Shown piece by piece: positions 1 through 7,556 of a stretch of DNA of 33,180 nucleotides. The DNA is from Oscillospiraceae bacterium (lineage in GTDB: Bacteria; Bacillota; Clostridia; Christensenellales; Aristaeellaceae): positions 1-33,180 of the forward strand of contig JAISWI010000029.1 in assembly GCA_031270865.1 (NCBI GenBank). The letters run 5' to 3'. The notes below the pieces were generated by a model. That model did not search any database, had not been told where the DNA came from, and saw only the letters and a list, made by a program, of their open reading frames with translations. The position numbers were made by a program, and so were the translations under genes. Each line of letters begins with the position of its first letter. The first letter of the stretch is position 1.

Positions 1-4
1 TACG

Positions 5-103
5 CTGGGGCGCCGCCCCAGACCCCGCAAGGGGGTTTCACCCCCCTTGACCCCCTGACCAGCGTGACGCTGGACCCTCGTGGCCAGGGTGAGTTGTTCC
101 TCC
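5..103 (+). repeat. Dispersed hairpin-rich repeat, copy 1
   Basis: This is one of three copies of a roughly 100-bp element in the window (others at 10281-10380 and, inverted, 33099-33180). It is a string of small hairpins: CTGGGGC/GCCCCAG, CCCC-GCAA-GGGG, GGGGG/CCCCC, CCAGCG/CGCTGG and ACCCT/AGGGT, ending in TTGTTCCTCC. The first stem differs from copy 2 by a compensatory change: outer C:G here, T:A there. The copy lies four bases beyond the stop codon of the minus-strand GGGtGRT gene. It may act as a transcript-end structure or be a small non-autonomous mobile repeat. Its left boundary may extend outside the window. Confidence 0.85.
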
Positions 104-107
104 AGGA

Positions 108-1106
108 CTACTTGCGCGCCTCCGAGACCGCCACAGCCACAGCTACTGTCGCGCCTACCATCGGGTTGTTCCCCATCCCTATAAGCCCCATCATCTCTAC
201 ATGCGCCGGCACCGACGAACTCCCCGCAAACTGCGCGTCCGCGTGCATCCTGCCCAGCGTATCGGTAAACCCATAACTCGCCGGCCCCGCCCCCATGTTA
301 TCCGGATGCAGCGTCCTTCCCGTACCTCCCCCGGACGCTACGGAGAAATACTTCCTCCCATGGTCTATCGCCCACTTCTTATACGTCCCGGCCACTGGAT
401 GCTGGAACCTCGTCGGGTTCGTGCTGTTGCCCGTGATCGACACATCCACGCCTTCCCTCGCCATGATAGCCACGCCCTCGCTGACGTCGTCCGCGCCATA
501 ACACCTCACGTCGCCGCGTACCCCGTCCGAGAACCGCCTCTCCTCTACAACCCCCAGCTCGCCCGCGCTATAGTCATACCTCGTCTTAACGTACGTGAAC
601 CCATTTACCCGGCTGATGATATACGCCGCGTCCTTGCCCAGCCCGTTGAGTATAACCCTCAACGCTTGCTTACGCACCTTATTCGCGGTCTTGGCGATAC
701 CTATCGCGCCCTCGGCGGCCGCGAAGCTCTCATGCCCCGCCAGGAAGCAGAAGCACCGCGTATCCTCTCGCAGCAGCATCGCGGCTAGGTTGCCGTGCCC
801 TATGCCCACTGCCCGCTGGTCCGCGACTGATCCGGGTATACAGAACGCCTGCAGTCCCAACCCGATCGCTTCCGCGGCCTCCGCCGCCGCGGTCTTCCCC
901 GTCTTTACCGCTATGGCCGCTCCCAGCGTATACGCCCACACCGCGTTATCGAACGCTATGGGCTGTATCCCGCGCACGATCGCGCCAACGTCCACGCCCT
1001 TATCCAATAACCCCTGGCTTACCTCGTCCAGCGACTCGAACCCATATTCCTTCAGTACCTGTTCGATCTTGCCAATCCTGCGCTCATATCCCTCAAACCG
1101 CGCCAT
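108..1106 (-). CDS. GGGtGRT family protein
   Basis: This 332-residue protein carries the exact GGGTGRT motif (about residues 259-265) that names the GGGtGRT family, whose biochemical role is not established as far as I know. The rest is rich in Gly and Ala and has no signal peptide or clear membrane segment, so it is probably cytosolic. Other visible conserved-looking stretches are the SITGNSTNPTRFQHP segment just before the motif and a Gly/Met-rich C-terminus. It starts at ATG 1106, 12 bases after the NifU/IscU-like gene stops, with a purine-rich GGGGGAAGGG ribosome binding site. The two genes are almost certainly co-transcribed. From memory, members of this family often sit beside iron-sulfur scaffold proteins, which suggests a shared role in metal-cluster handling; that is inference. 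Family assignment is firm, function is not. Confidence 0.9.
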   Translation of the reverse strand: MARFEGYERRIGKIEQVLKEYGFESLDEVSQGLLDKGVDVGAIVRGIQPIAFDNAVWAYTLGAAIAVKTGKTAAAEAAEAIGLGLQAFCIPGSVADQRAVGIGHGNLAAMLLREDTRCFCFLAGHESFAAAEGAIGIAKTANKVRKQALRVILNGLGKDAAYIISRVNGFTYVKTRYDYSAGELGVVEERRFSDGVRGDVRCYGADDVSEGVAIMAREGVDVSITGNSTNPTRFQHPVAGTYKKWAIDHGRKYFSVASGGGTGRTLHPDNMGAGPASYGFTDTLGRMHADAQFAGSSSVPAHVEMMGLIGMGNNPMVGATVAVAVAVSEARK

Positions 1107-1118
1107 ATCCCTTCCCCC

Positions 1119-1811
1119 TCACTCGTGGCGCGGGTTGATGAGCCGCGCAGCCTCGTCGAACCTGCCATACGTGCCGATGTTCTTTGTGTACGCTTCCTTG
1201 GGATCGGTCCCCTTCTGGATCGCGTCCATCATCTTGCCCATATTGCAGAACTGGTAGCCTATGACCTCGTCGTTATCATCCAGCGCGATCTTGGTTACAT
1301 AGCCTTCGGCCATCTCAAGGTACCGCGCGCCCTTGGCGAGCGTGCCGTACATTGTTCCCACCTGACTGCGCAGTCCCTTACCCAGATCTTCCAACCCCGC
1401 GCCTATGGGCAGCCCGCCCTCCGAGAACGCGCTTTGCGAACGCCCGTACGCGATCTGCAGGAACAGCTCGCGCATCGCGACGTTGATGGCGTCGCAGACC
1501 AGATCGGTGTTAAGCGCCTCCAATATGGTTTTGCCGGGCAGTATCTCGGACGCCATGGCCGCTGAATGCGTCATGCCGGAACAGCCTATCGTCTCCAGCA
1601 GCGCCTCTTGGATCACGCCGTCCTTGACGTTCAGTGTCAGCTTACACCCGCCCTGCTGCGGGGCGCACCAGCCCACCCCGTGCGTCAGGCCGGAGATATC
1701 CCTTACCTCGCGGGCCTGTACCCACTTCCCTTCCTCTGGGATAGGCGCGGGTCCGTGATCGCAGCCCTTGGCCACGCAGGTCATTCCTTCCACTTCGGTG
1801 GTATAAAGCAT
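1119..1811 (-). CDS. NifU/IscU-like iron-sulfur cluster assembly scaffold protein
   Basis: This 230-residue protein resembles the NifU N-terminal/IscU scaffold fold, on which [Fe-S] clusters are built before transfer to client enzymes. Visible features are ETIGCSGMTHSAA followed by LPGKTILEAL, matching the scaffold family's central Cys and GKT-EA region. There are extra cysteines near the N-terminus (CVAKGCDHG, WCAPQQGGC) and one in YQFCNMGKM. It is longer than classical IscU (about 125-130 residues), with a distinctive N-terminal Cys-rich part. I chose ATG 1811 rather than ATG 1844. The perfect TATAAT at 1849-1854 would start transcription at about 1842, inside the longer reading, and GGGGGA lies just upstream of 1811. 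It forms a two-gene unit with the GGGtGRT gene. No cysteine desulfurase is present in the window. Confidence 0.82.
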   Translation of the reverse strand: MLYTTEVEGMTCVAKGCDHGPAPIPEEGKWVQAREVRDISGLTHGVGWCAPQQGGCKLTLNVKDGVIQEALLETIGCSGMTHSAAMASEILPGKTILEALNTDLVCDAINVAMRELFLQIAYGRSQSAFSEGGLPIGAGLEDLGKGLRSQVGTMYGTLAKGARYLEMAEGYVTKIALDDNDEVIGYQFCNMGKMMDAIQKGTDPKEAYTKNIGTYGRFDEAARLINPRHE

Positions 1812-1848
1812 CGTAATTCCCCCAATCCTCTCCATTCCAAACATTCCT

Positions 1849-1877
1849 ATTATACCGCGAACCCGTCCGCTTTACCA
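1849..1877 (-). promoter_or_regulatory. Promoter for the scaffold-GGGtGRT unit
   Basis: On the minus strand a perfect TATAAT lies at 1849-1854. Seventeen bases further upstream is only a weak -35 match, TGGTAA, at 1872-1877. The predicted start near 1842 gives a leader of about 30 nt before ATG 1811. Confidence 0.55.
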
Positions 1878-1892
1878 GCGCGATCCTATCCG

Positions 1893-2981
1893 TCAGTCGG
1901 GCTTCACCGTGTCCGCGCCCAACTGCGCCTTTACGCACAGCTCCGCCGCCTTGAACGCGTGCGCCTGGGTCATCGCGTTCTCTGTGCGGTTGAGGCAATC
2001 CAGTATCAGCTGGCCGAAGTACGGGTACCCCACCTTCCCGGTCGCGTCCAGGTAGTACTCGCCCTCGCCGTTCGCCCAGTAGACATGGTTCCCGCCCGGC
2101 GCGCCGCTGGCTATGTTGTGATATTTCCGCGCCTCTATGAATCCTTCAGTGCCCAGTATCGTAAGCCTGCCGTCGCCCCACGTGCCCAACCCGTCCGGCG
2201 TGAACCAATCCACGCGGAAATAGTTGGATACGCCGTTATCCGCCAGCAGCGCGGCCTCGCCGAAGTCGTCCAGCTCGGGATACTCCGGGTGCGCGTAGTT
2301 CGCCACGCGGCTGTAAACAACCCGCGCGTCCTTCGCTCCGGAGTAGAACAGGAACTGGTCGATCTGGTGGCTGCCTATGTCGCAGAGTATCCCGCCGTAA
2401 TACTCCTTGATGAAGAACCAATCCGGCCTGCCCTTCGCGCTGAGCCGATGCGGGCCTAGCCCGATAACCTGTACAACCTTCCCGATCGCGCCCTGCTCGA
2501 TCAGCTGTCCGGCGAATATAGCGCCCTCCACGTGGAGGCGCTCGCTGTAGTAGACGTTATACTTCCTGCCGGTCCGGGCGACGGCGGCCTTCGCGTCGGC
2601 AAGCTGTTCAAGCGTGGTAAGCGGGGCCTTGTCGGTGAAGTAATCCTTGCCCGCGTCCATCGCGCGTATGCCCAACGCGCACCGCTTGCTCGTGACGGCG
2701 GCGGAGGCGACCAGCCTGGTCCTTGAATCCAGCAGGACCCGCTCCTCCGACTCCGCGGCGATCGCGTCCGGGAACGCCTTCTTAAACGCAGCGACCTTCG
2801 CGGGATCGGGATCGTACACATAGCGCAGCGTGGCGCCGGCCTCGACCAGACCGTTGCACATGCCGTATATATGCCCGTGGTCCAGCGCGACGGCCGAAAA
2901 CTCGAACTCGCCCGGCTTTACCACCGGGTTGGGCTTGCCCTTCGGCGCGTAGCTCATGCCCTCTGATCGTGTGGATGCCAT
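1893..2981 (-). CDS. Gfo/Idh/MocA family oxidoreductase, atypical
   Basis: This 362-residue protein belongs to the Gfo/Idh/MocA group of NAD(P)-dependent sugar or polyol dehydrogenases. The N-terminal Rossmann region reads FSAVALDHGHIYGMC, so the usual GxGxxG dinucleotide loop is degenerate. The family's EKP signature is replaced by DKAP (within YFTDKAPLTT). The C-terminal part keeps the GGILCDIGSHQIDQFLFYSG segment, where the GSH-xD residues of the family's catalytic region sit. ATG 2981 is preferred to GTG 2990 because GAGGTGA then lies at proper spacing. That binding site begins just after the stop codon of the upstream oxidoreductase, so the pair is coupled. The altered NAD loop may mean a changed cofactor or substrate site. 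The substrate cannot be told from sequence. Confidence 0.85.
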   Translation of the reverse strand: MASTRSEGMSYAPKGKPNPVVKPGEFEFSAVALDHGHIYGMCNGLVEAGATLRYVYDPDPAKVAAFKKAFPDAIAAESEERVLLDSRTRLVASAAVTSKRCALGIRAMDAGKDYFTDKAPLTTLEQLADAKAAVARTGRKYNVYYSERLHVEGAIFAGQLIEQGAIGKVVQVIGLGPHRLSAKGRPDWFFIKEYYGGILCDIGSHQIDQFLFYSGAKDARVVYSRVANYAHPEYPELDDFGEAALLADNGVSNYFRVDWFTPDGLGTWGDGRLTILGTEGFIEARKYHNIASGAPGGNHVYWANGEGEYYLDATGKVGYPYFGQLILDCLNRTENAMTQAHAFKAAELCVKAQLGADTVKPD

Positions 2982-2994
2982 ACGCCTCACCTCG

Positions 2995-4149
2995 TTATTT
3001 CTTATAATCGCCGCCTACCGTGATGGCCGCGTCGCCCAGCGAGACCCGCGAGACGGTCTTCTCGTAGAAGCGCGGAACCCTGGCCAGCATGCCTTCCACG
3101 GTGTAGAACGGGTCGTCCCGGGAGATGGGCAGAGCGGTGGTCTCGCGCAGCGACGCGGACTTGTATATCGCCGTGATCATCTCGATGGTGCGGCGGCCGT
3201 CCTCGCCGGTGATCGCGGGCGGCCTGTCCCGCTCGATGGCCGAGACGACGTCCTCGATCTCGCCGACGTGCGCCTCATGCGTGACCGCGGGCAGCGACTG
3301 GTAGAACGCGTCCAGCTCAGCCTCAAGCCCCTCGTCCCTCACCGGGAAACCGTTGGGCTGCGATATCGACGCGTACGGCTGCCATGGAGCGCCTATCCTT
3401 GCCTTCTCGCATTGGAACTGCACCGACTGTTCCTCGCCGTGGTGCACGACCGAGCTGGTCGCCGTGGCCAACGCGCCGGGATACTCGAACACCGCGACGG
3501 AGAGATCCTCTATCTCCGCGTTGTCGTGCGCTGTGTTCGCCATCACCGCCGTGACGGACTTTGGCAGACCCATCATCCAGCCGAGCATGTCTATGTGGTG
3601 GACGGCGTGGTTGAGCGTGCAGCCGCCGCCTTCCTTGGACCACAGCCCGCGCCACCACAGGTCGTAGTAGCAGTGCCCGCGCCACCACAGCGAGTCTATC
3701 AGCGCGTGGCGAACTGGCCCGGCCATGCCGGAATCCAGCACGGCCTTCAGTCTGGCGATGGGCGAGCGGAAGCGGTTCTGCGCGATGCAGGCGAGGGTCT
3801 TCCCGCTGTCCCGCGCGGCTTCCAGCATGTCGTCGCACTCACGCAGCGAGGCCGCCATCGGTTTCTCTACGACGACATGCTTGCCCGCGCGGAGGCTGTT
3901 GATGGCGATCTCCGCGTGGCAGAATGGCGGGGCGCATATATCGACCAGGTCGACGTCGTCCCGGTCCAAAACCTTGAGGTGGTCGTCGAATATCCCGCAG
4001 TCCACGCCGAACTCCCGGGACTTATCGACGGCCTTGTCGGGATAGATATCCACCATCGCGGTGATCCTCGCCCGGTCGGGGAACGCCAGCCACGCGGGTA
4101 TATGCGCCCGTGAGATGTTGCCGGTCCCCACAACAGCGACACGCAGCAT
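2995..4149 (-). CDS. Gfo/Idh/MocA family oxidoreductase
   Basis: A canonical 384-residue member of the Gfo/Idh/MocA family. The N-terminus MLRVAVVGTGNISRAH gives the Rossmann GxGxxx-H loop. VVVEKPMAASL is the classical EKP motif with the catalytic-site lysine. LNHAVHHIDMLGWMMG is the C-terminal domain's GxHxxD-type segment in variant form (NHAVHHID). Enzymes of this family oxidise or reduce sugars, inositols and related polyols with NAD(P); the substrate here is unknown. It starts at ATG 4149 with a strong AGGAGG site seven bases upstream, and has its own promoter (4183-4211). It heads a two-gene unit with the atypical homologue downstream. It is divergent from the glycyl-radical enzyme operon, so both units may be controlled from the same intergenic region. 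Confidence 0.92.
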   Translation of the reverse strand: MLRVAVVGTGNISRAHIPAWLAFPDRARITAMVDIYPDKAVDKSREFGVDCGIFDDHLKVLDRDDVDLVDICAPPFCHAEIAINSLRAGKHVVVEKPMAASLRECDDMLEAARDSGKTLACIAQNRFRSPIARLKAVLDSGMAGPVRHALIDSLWWRGHCYYDLWWRGLWSKEGGGCTLNHAVHHIDMLGWMMGLPKSVTAVMANTAHDNAEIEDLSVAVFEYPGALATATSSVVHHGEEQSVQFQCEKARIGAPWQPYASISQPNGFPVRDEGLEAELDAFYQSLPAVTHEAHVGEIEDVVSAIERDRPPAITGEDGRRTIEMITAIYKSASLRETTALPISRDDPFYTVEGMLARVPRFYEKTVSRVSLGDAAITVGGDYKK

Positions 4150-4182
4150 ATGGTATCCTCCTAATGTTTGGTAACCATGTTA

Positions 4183-4211
4183 ATTATATCACGCGCCGCC
4201 GGGGAACGCAA
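4183..4211 (-). promoter_or_regulatory. Promoter for the oxidoreductase pair
   Basis: Reading the minus strand, TTGCGT (4206-4211) and a perfect TATAAT (4183-4188) are separated by exactly 17 bases. The -35 hexamer lies inside the first copy of the 22-bp direct repeat, so a protein bound to that repeat would block it. Confidence 0.7.
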
Positions 4212-4250
4212 TCGCGGGGGCGCGGCAAGGGGAACGCAATCGCGGGGGCG
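4201..4250. repeat. Two perfect 22-bp direct repeats in the divergent promoter region
   Basis: The 22-base unit beginning GGGGAACGCAATCGC occurs at 4201-4222 and again, identical, at 4229-4250, a 28-bp period. The first copy covers the -35 region of the minus-strand oxidoreductase promoter. The rest of the 4150-4391 gap shows no clear promoter for the plus-strand activase. A paired operator is a reasonable reading; a recent duplication is the alternative. Confidence 0.8.
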
Positions 4251-4391
4251 GGACAATTAGAAGTAGTCGCCAGCGGCCGGCAGGATTCCGCCCGCAGCGC
4301 GTCGAACATATACCCGATCCAACGTCAACCACGGGCGCGGGCATAGTGGGGACCCGATCCCCGTCCGCGACGCCCACAAGGAGGCTGCCCA

Positions 4392-5273
4392 ATGGGGATT
4401 GTAACGGAGATCCAGCGCTTTTCGCTGAACGACGGGCCGGGCATCCGCGCGACCGTATTCCTCAAGGGCTGCGGCATGCGCTGCGCGTGGTGCCACAACC
4501 CGGAGACATGCGCCGCCGCGCCCGAACTGATGGTCTACCCGGAGAAGTGTATCGGCTGCGGCGCGTGCGTCGGCTTCGACGAAACGCGGGCCCGCGCCGG
4601 CCTGCCGCCGCCGCGCGGGGAGCTGCGGCTTGGCGACGCCGATGTATGCTTCTCCGGCGCGATCCGCGCGGCCGGCCGGGAGATGACCGCCGCCGAGGTA
4701 ATGGAGGAGATCATACAGGACACGGTTTACTACGAGACGTCGGGCGGCGGGGTCACGGTGTCGGGCGGCGAGGCGATGGCGCAGCCGGAATTCGTCCATG
4801 AGATACTATCGTTATGCCACGATAACGGCGTCCCAGGCGCGGTGGAGACCAACCTGGACTATCCGTTCGGGAGGCTTGAGGCCCTGCGCGGGCTGCTGGG
4901 TTTAGTCATGGCGGATATAAAGGTATACGACAATGATCAGCACCGGAAATGGACCGGGGTCGGCAACGCGCGTATCCTTGAAAACGTTAAGCTATTGAAG
5001 GAACTGGATGTTCCCGTGATTATCCGCACGCCCGTGATACCGGGCGTCAACGATTCCGTGGAGGCCGTCGCGCCGATAGCCCGCTTCATCGCGGACAGCG
5101 TCCCCAACCTGCGGTATTACGAGCTGCTCAACTTCAACCCGCTGGGCGGCTCGAAGTACAGCGCGTTGGGCCTGGATAATCCGTTCGCGAACGCCCGGCC
5201 GCTGCCGGACGCGGACATGGATCGTCTGGCGGGCGCCGCGCGGTCGTCGGGCATACCCGTCAGGGTCGGGTAA
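4392..5273 (+). CDS. Glycyl-radical enzyme activating protein (radical SAM)
   Basis: This 293-residue radical-SAM enzyme would cleave S-adenosylmethionine and abstract a hydrogen from the glycine of its partner enzyme, installing the glycyl radical. The SAM-cluster motif is CGMRCAWC (Cys27, Cys31, Cys34), followed by the SGGE motif in VTVSGGEAM. Activases of the dehydratase-type group usually carry an inserted ferredoxin-like domain with two clusters. Here only C53-x2-C56-x2-C59 plus Cys86 remain, enough for one cluster at most. The start ATG 4392 has AAGGAGG upstream. The partner gene begins 12 bases after the stop, with its own AAGGAGG. The protein is cytosolic and oxygen-sensitive, which fits an anaerobe. 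Confidence 0.93.
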   Translation: MGIVTEIQRFSLNDGPGIRATVFLKGCGMRCAWCHNPETCAAAPELMVYPEKCIGCGACVGFDETRARAGLPPPRGELRLGDADVCFSGAIRAAGREMTAAEVMEEIIQDTVYYETSGGGVTVSGGEAMAQPEFVHEILSLCHDNGVPGAVETNLDYPFGRLEALRGLLGLVMADIKVYDNDQHRKWTGVGNARILENVKLLKELDVPVIIRTPVIPGVNDSVEAVAPIARFIADSVPNLRYYELLNFNPLGGSKYSALGLDNPFANARPLPDADMDRLAGAARSSGIPVRVG

Positions 5274-5285
5274 GGAGGATTAGTT

Positions 5286-7478
5286 ATGAGGGATAGGGTA
5301 AACCAACTGCCGCCGGACGCTCCGATGGATTACCGCGACCGCATGGCCATACTGCGCGAGCGCAAGCTGGAGGACACCCAGGATAAACTGCGCGAGCTGG
5401 GTCCCGTCAACAGCGACGATCATGGCATCATCGCGCCTCCCAAGGGGTTCGCGGAGGAACGCGCGAAGGGGATCTACAGCAACCACCCCAACGGCTCATG
5501 GTATGGTTACGACGGCTACAGCGAGAACTTCTACCGGCTCATGGACGCTTACCCAGCGTTCGTCGACCCGTGCGACATCACCCCTTGCCGCGGGATGGCG
5601 TATCTTAGCAACCTGCGCCCGCCGCGCGGGTTCCTGCCCGAAGCGAACTACGATTACCTCAGGCCCGCGCACGAGCTGTATGACATTGTGCCCGGCATCG
5701 GGGCGCAGCAGCACTTCGGCATAGACTACACGATAGGGCTGACGCTGGGCTGGGGCGGGCTGTTGGAGAAGATAGAAAGATACCGCGCGGTCAACCCTGG
5801 GCATGACGACTTCTACGACGCGGAGGTCAAGACGATCCGCGCCATACAGCAATGGATGAAACACGCGCTCGAGGCGGTCGACGAGGCGTTAACCCGCGAG
5901 ACGCATCCGGTATTGATCGACAACCTGAAACGGACGCGCGAATCCACCGAATACATGATCACAGGAGCGCCGCGCTCACTGCGCGAGGCGTGTAGCTGGA
6001 TGTGCTGGTTCAAGGCCGCCAGCAGAACATACAACGGCGACGGCGCGGGCGGACAGTTGGATGAGCTGCTGCGCCCGTATTACGAGGCGGACCTGGCCGC
6101 CGGACAGATAACCCGCGACGAGGCGATATTCTATATATCCTGCATGCTGTTATGCGATCCGCACTACTATCAGGTAGGCGGGCTGACCGCCGACGGCAAG
6201 GATATGGTCACGTACTTCTCATATATGATACTGGAGGCCGCCGACTGGCTGGACTCCTCGTGCAATATCACCGTGCGCGTCCACGACGGCATGGACCGCG
6301 ATTTCCTAAAGACGAGCGTGGAATACCTGTTCAAGAACAAGAACGGCTGGCCGCGCTTCTCTGGCGACGACGCGCTTACCGAAGGGTTCATGCGCCTGGG
6401 TTATCCCAAGGAGCTGGCGGTCAAGCGCGTGGCGGTGGGCTGCCACTGGATGAGCCTGCCCGGGCTGGAGTACACGGTCAACGACTGCGTCAAGACGAAC
6501 AACGCGCGGGTGTTCGAGGTGGCGTTGGGCCAGATGAGGCGCGACGGGCAGCCGCCCAGCGTGGCGAGGCTGTGGGATATCTTCGCGGAGCACACGCGCC
6601 GATGCGTCGGGGCGACGGCGGAGGGCATACGCTTCCACCTGAAGCACCAGTGGAGGAACGCGCCCGAGCTGCCGCTGAACCTGTTGAGCCACGGCCCGAT
6701 AGAGCGCGGTCTGGATATATCCGGCGGCGGGGCGCGGTATTACAACATGTGCATAGACGGCACGGGCATCGCGACGGTGGCGGACTCGTTCGCCGCGCTC
6801 GAGCAGCGCGTAGAGGAGGAGGGCCGCCTCACGTGGGATCGGGTATTCGCCGCGCTGGACTCTGACTTCGAGGGCGTGGACGGCGAGTATGTCCGGCTGA
6901 TGCTGTCCGGATCGAACCGTTACGGCGGCGGGGATACGCCAGCCGACCACTGGGCGCGGAGGATATCGCGCCACTTCACCGAGTGCGTAACCGCTCAGGA
7001 CGGCGACGGGCTGAAGTTCGTGCCAGGCTGGTTCAGCTGGTCGAACACGATCCCGCTGGGCAAGGCGGTCGGCGCGACCCCGAACGGCCGCAAGGCGCGA
7101 ACGCCCATCAACCATGGCGCGAACCCTCACCCGGGCTTCCGGCGCGACGGCGCGTTGACAGCGATGAGCAACGCCATTTGCGCGATCCAGCCGGGATACG
7201 GCAACACCGCGCCCATCCAGCTGGAGCTTGACCCGGGCATGGCCAGGGACGATGAGGCCGTGATCAAGATAGTGGACTACATCCGCGCGATCATGAAGCA
7301 GGGCGCGACGCTGCTCAACATCAACATCATCGACGCCGGGAAGATACTGGAGGCCGACAAGAACCCGGCGCTCTACCCGGATCTGGTGGTGAGGGTGACG
7401 GGGTTCACGGCGTATTTCTGCATGCTTACCAAGGAATTCCGCCAGCTGGTCGTCGAGAGGATACTTAGGGCGGCGTAG
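5286..7478 (+). CDS. Glycyl-radical enzyme (PFL/dehydratase superfamily) with atypical active site
   Basis: This 730-residue protein is a member of the pyruvate formate-lyase superfamily. The C-terminal radical loop reads RVTGFTAYF, with Gly706 as the radical site. The thiyl cysteine is Cys386 in VAVGCHWMSLPG. In dehydratase-type members the loop is GC-x-E and in pyruvate formate-lyase it is Cys-Cys; here it is Cys-His-Trp, so the usual general-base glutamate is missing. The GLDISGGGARYYN and PNGRKA segments fit the dehydratase-like branch. It is somewhat shorter than typical members (about 780-850 residues). The reaction cannot be assigned. The neighbours suggest a sugar- or polyol-derived substrate, but weakly. 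It lies directly downstream of its activase. No microcompartment shell genes are present. Confidence 0.92.
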   Translation: MRDRVNQLPPDAPMDYRDRMAILRERKLEDTQDKLRELGPVNSDDHGIIAPPKGFAEERAKGIYSNHPNGSWYGYDGYSENFYRLMDAYPAFVDPCDITPCRGMAYLSNLRPPRGFLPEANYDYLRPAHELYDIVPGIGAQQHFGIDYTIGLTLGWGGLLEKIERYRAVNPGHDDFYDAEVKTIRAIQQWMKHALEAVDEALTRETHPVLIDNLKRTRESTEYMITGAPRSLREACSWMCWFKAASRTYNGDGAGGQLDELLRPYYEADLAAGQITRDEAIFYISCMLLCDPHYYQVGGLTADGKDMVTYFSYMILEAADWLDSSCNITVRVHDGMDRDFLKTSVEYLFKNKNGWPRFSGDDALTEGFMRLGYPKELAVKRVAVGCHWMSLPGLEYTVNDCVKTNNARVFEVALGQMRRDGQPPSVARLWDIFAEHTRRCVGATAEGIRFHLKHQWRNAPELPLNLLSHGPIERGLDISGGGARYYNMCIDGTGIATVADSFAALEQRVEEEGRLTWDRVFAALDSDFEGVDGEYVRLMLSGSNRYGGGDTPADHWARRISRHFTECVTAQDGDGLKFVPGWFSWSNTIPLGKAVGATPNGRKARTPINHGANPHPGFRRDGALTAMSNAICAIQPGYGNTAPIQLELDPGMARDDEAVIKIVDYIRAIMKQGATLLNINIIDAGKILEADKNPALYPDLVVRVTGFTAYFCMLTKEFRQLVVERILRAA

Positions 7479-7486
7479 CGGGGATA

Positions 7487-7533
7487 TCGGCGCGGCTGCC
7501 GCGGGGGATTATCCTTGCGGCTGGCCGCGCCGA
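7487..7533. terminator. Long hairpin between convergent genes
   Basis: TCGGCGCGGC (7487-7496) pairs perfectly with GCCGCGCCGA (7524-7533). An inner stem GCCGC/GCGGC (7498-7502 with 7517-7521) extends it. It lies between the convergent glycyl-radical and merR genes. There is no T-tract, so it may be a bidirectional terminator of weak or Rho-assisted type, or an mRNA 3' end stabiliser. Confidence 0.55.
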
Positions 7534-7556
7534 GGCTAGTCGGGCTTGAGGCGAGG

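Noticed and set aside
1812..1844. Longer form of the scaffold protein starting at ATG 1844
   Set aside because: The -10 box lies only a few bases upstream, so the longer start would be at or before the 5' end of the transcript.
2956..4113. Long plus-strand frame opposite the canonical oxidoreductase
   Set aside because: It overlaps a clear conserved gene on the other strand and its Arg/Ala/Val-rich product matches no family. It is an antisense shadow of GC-rich coding sequence.
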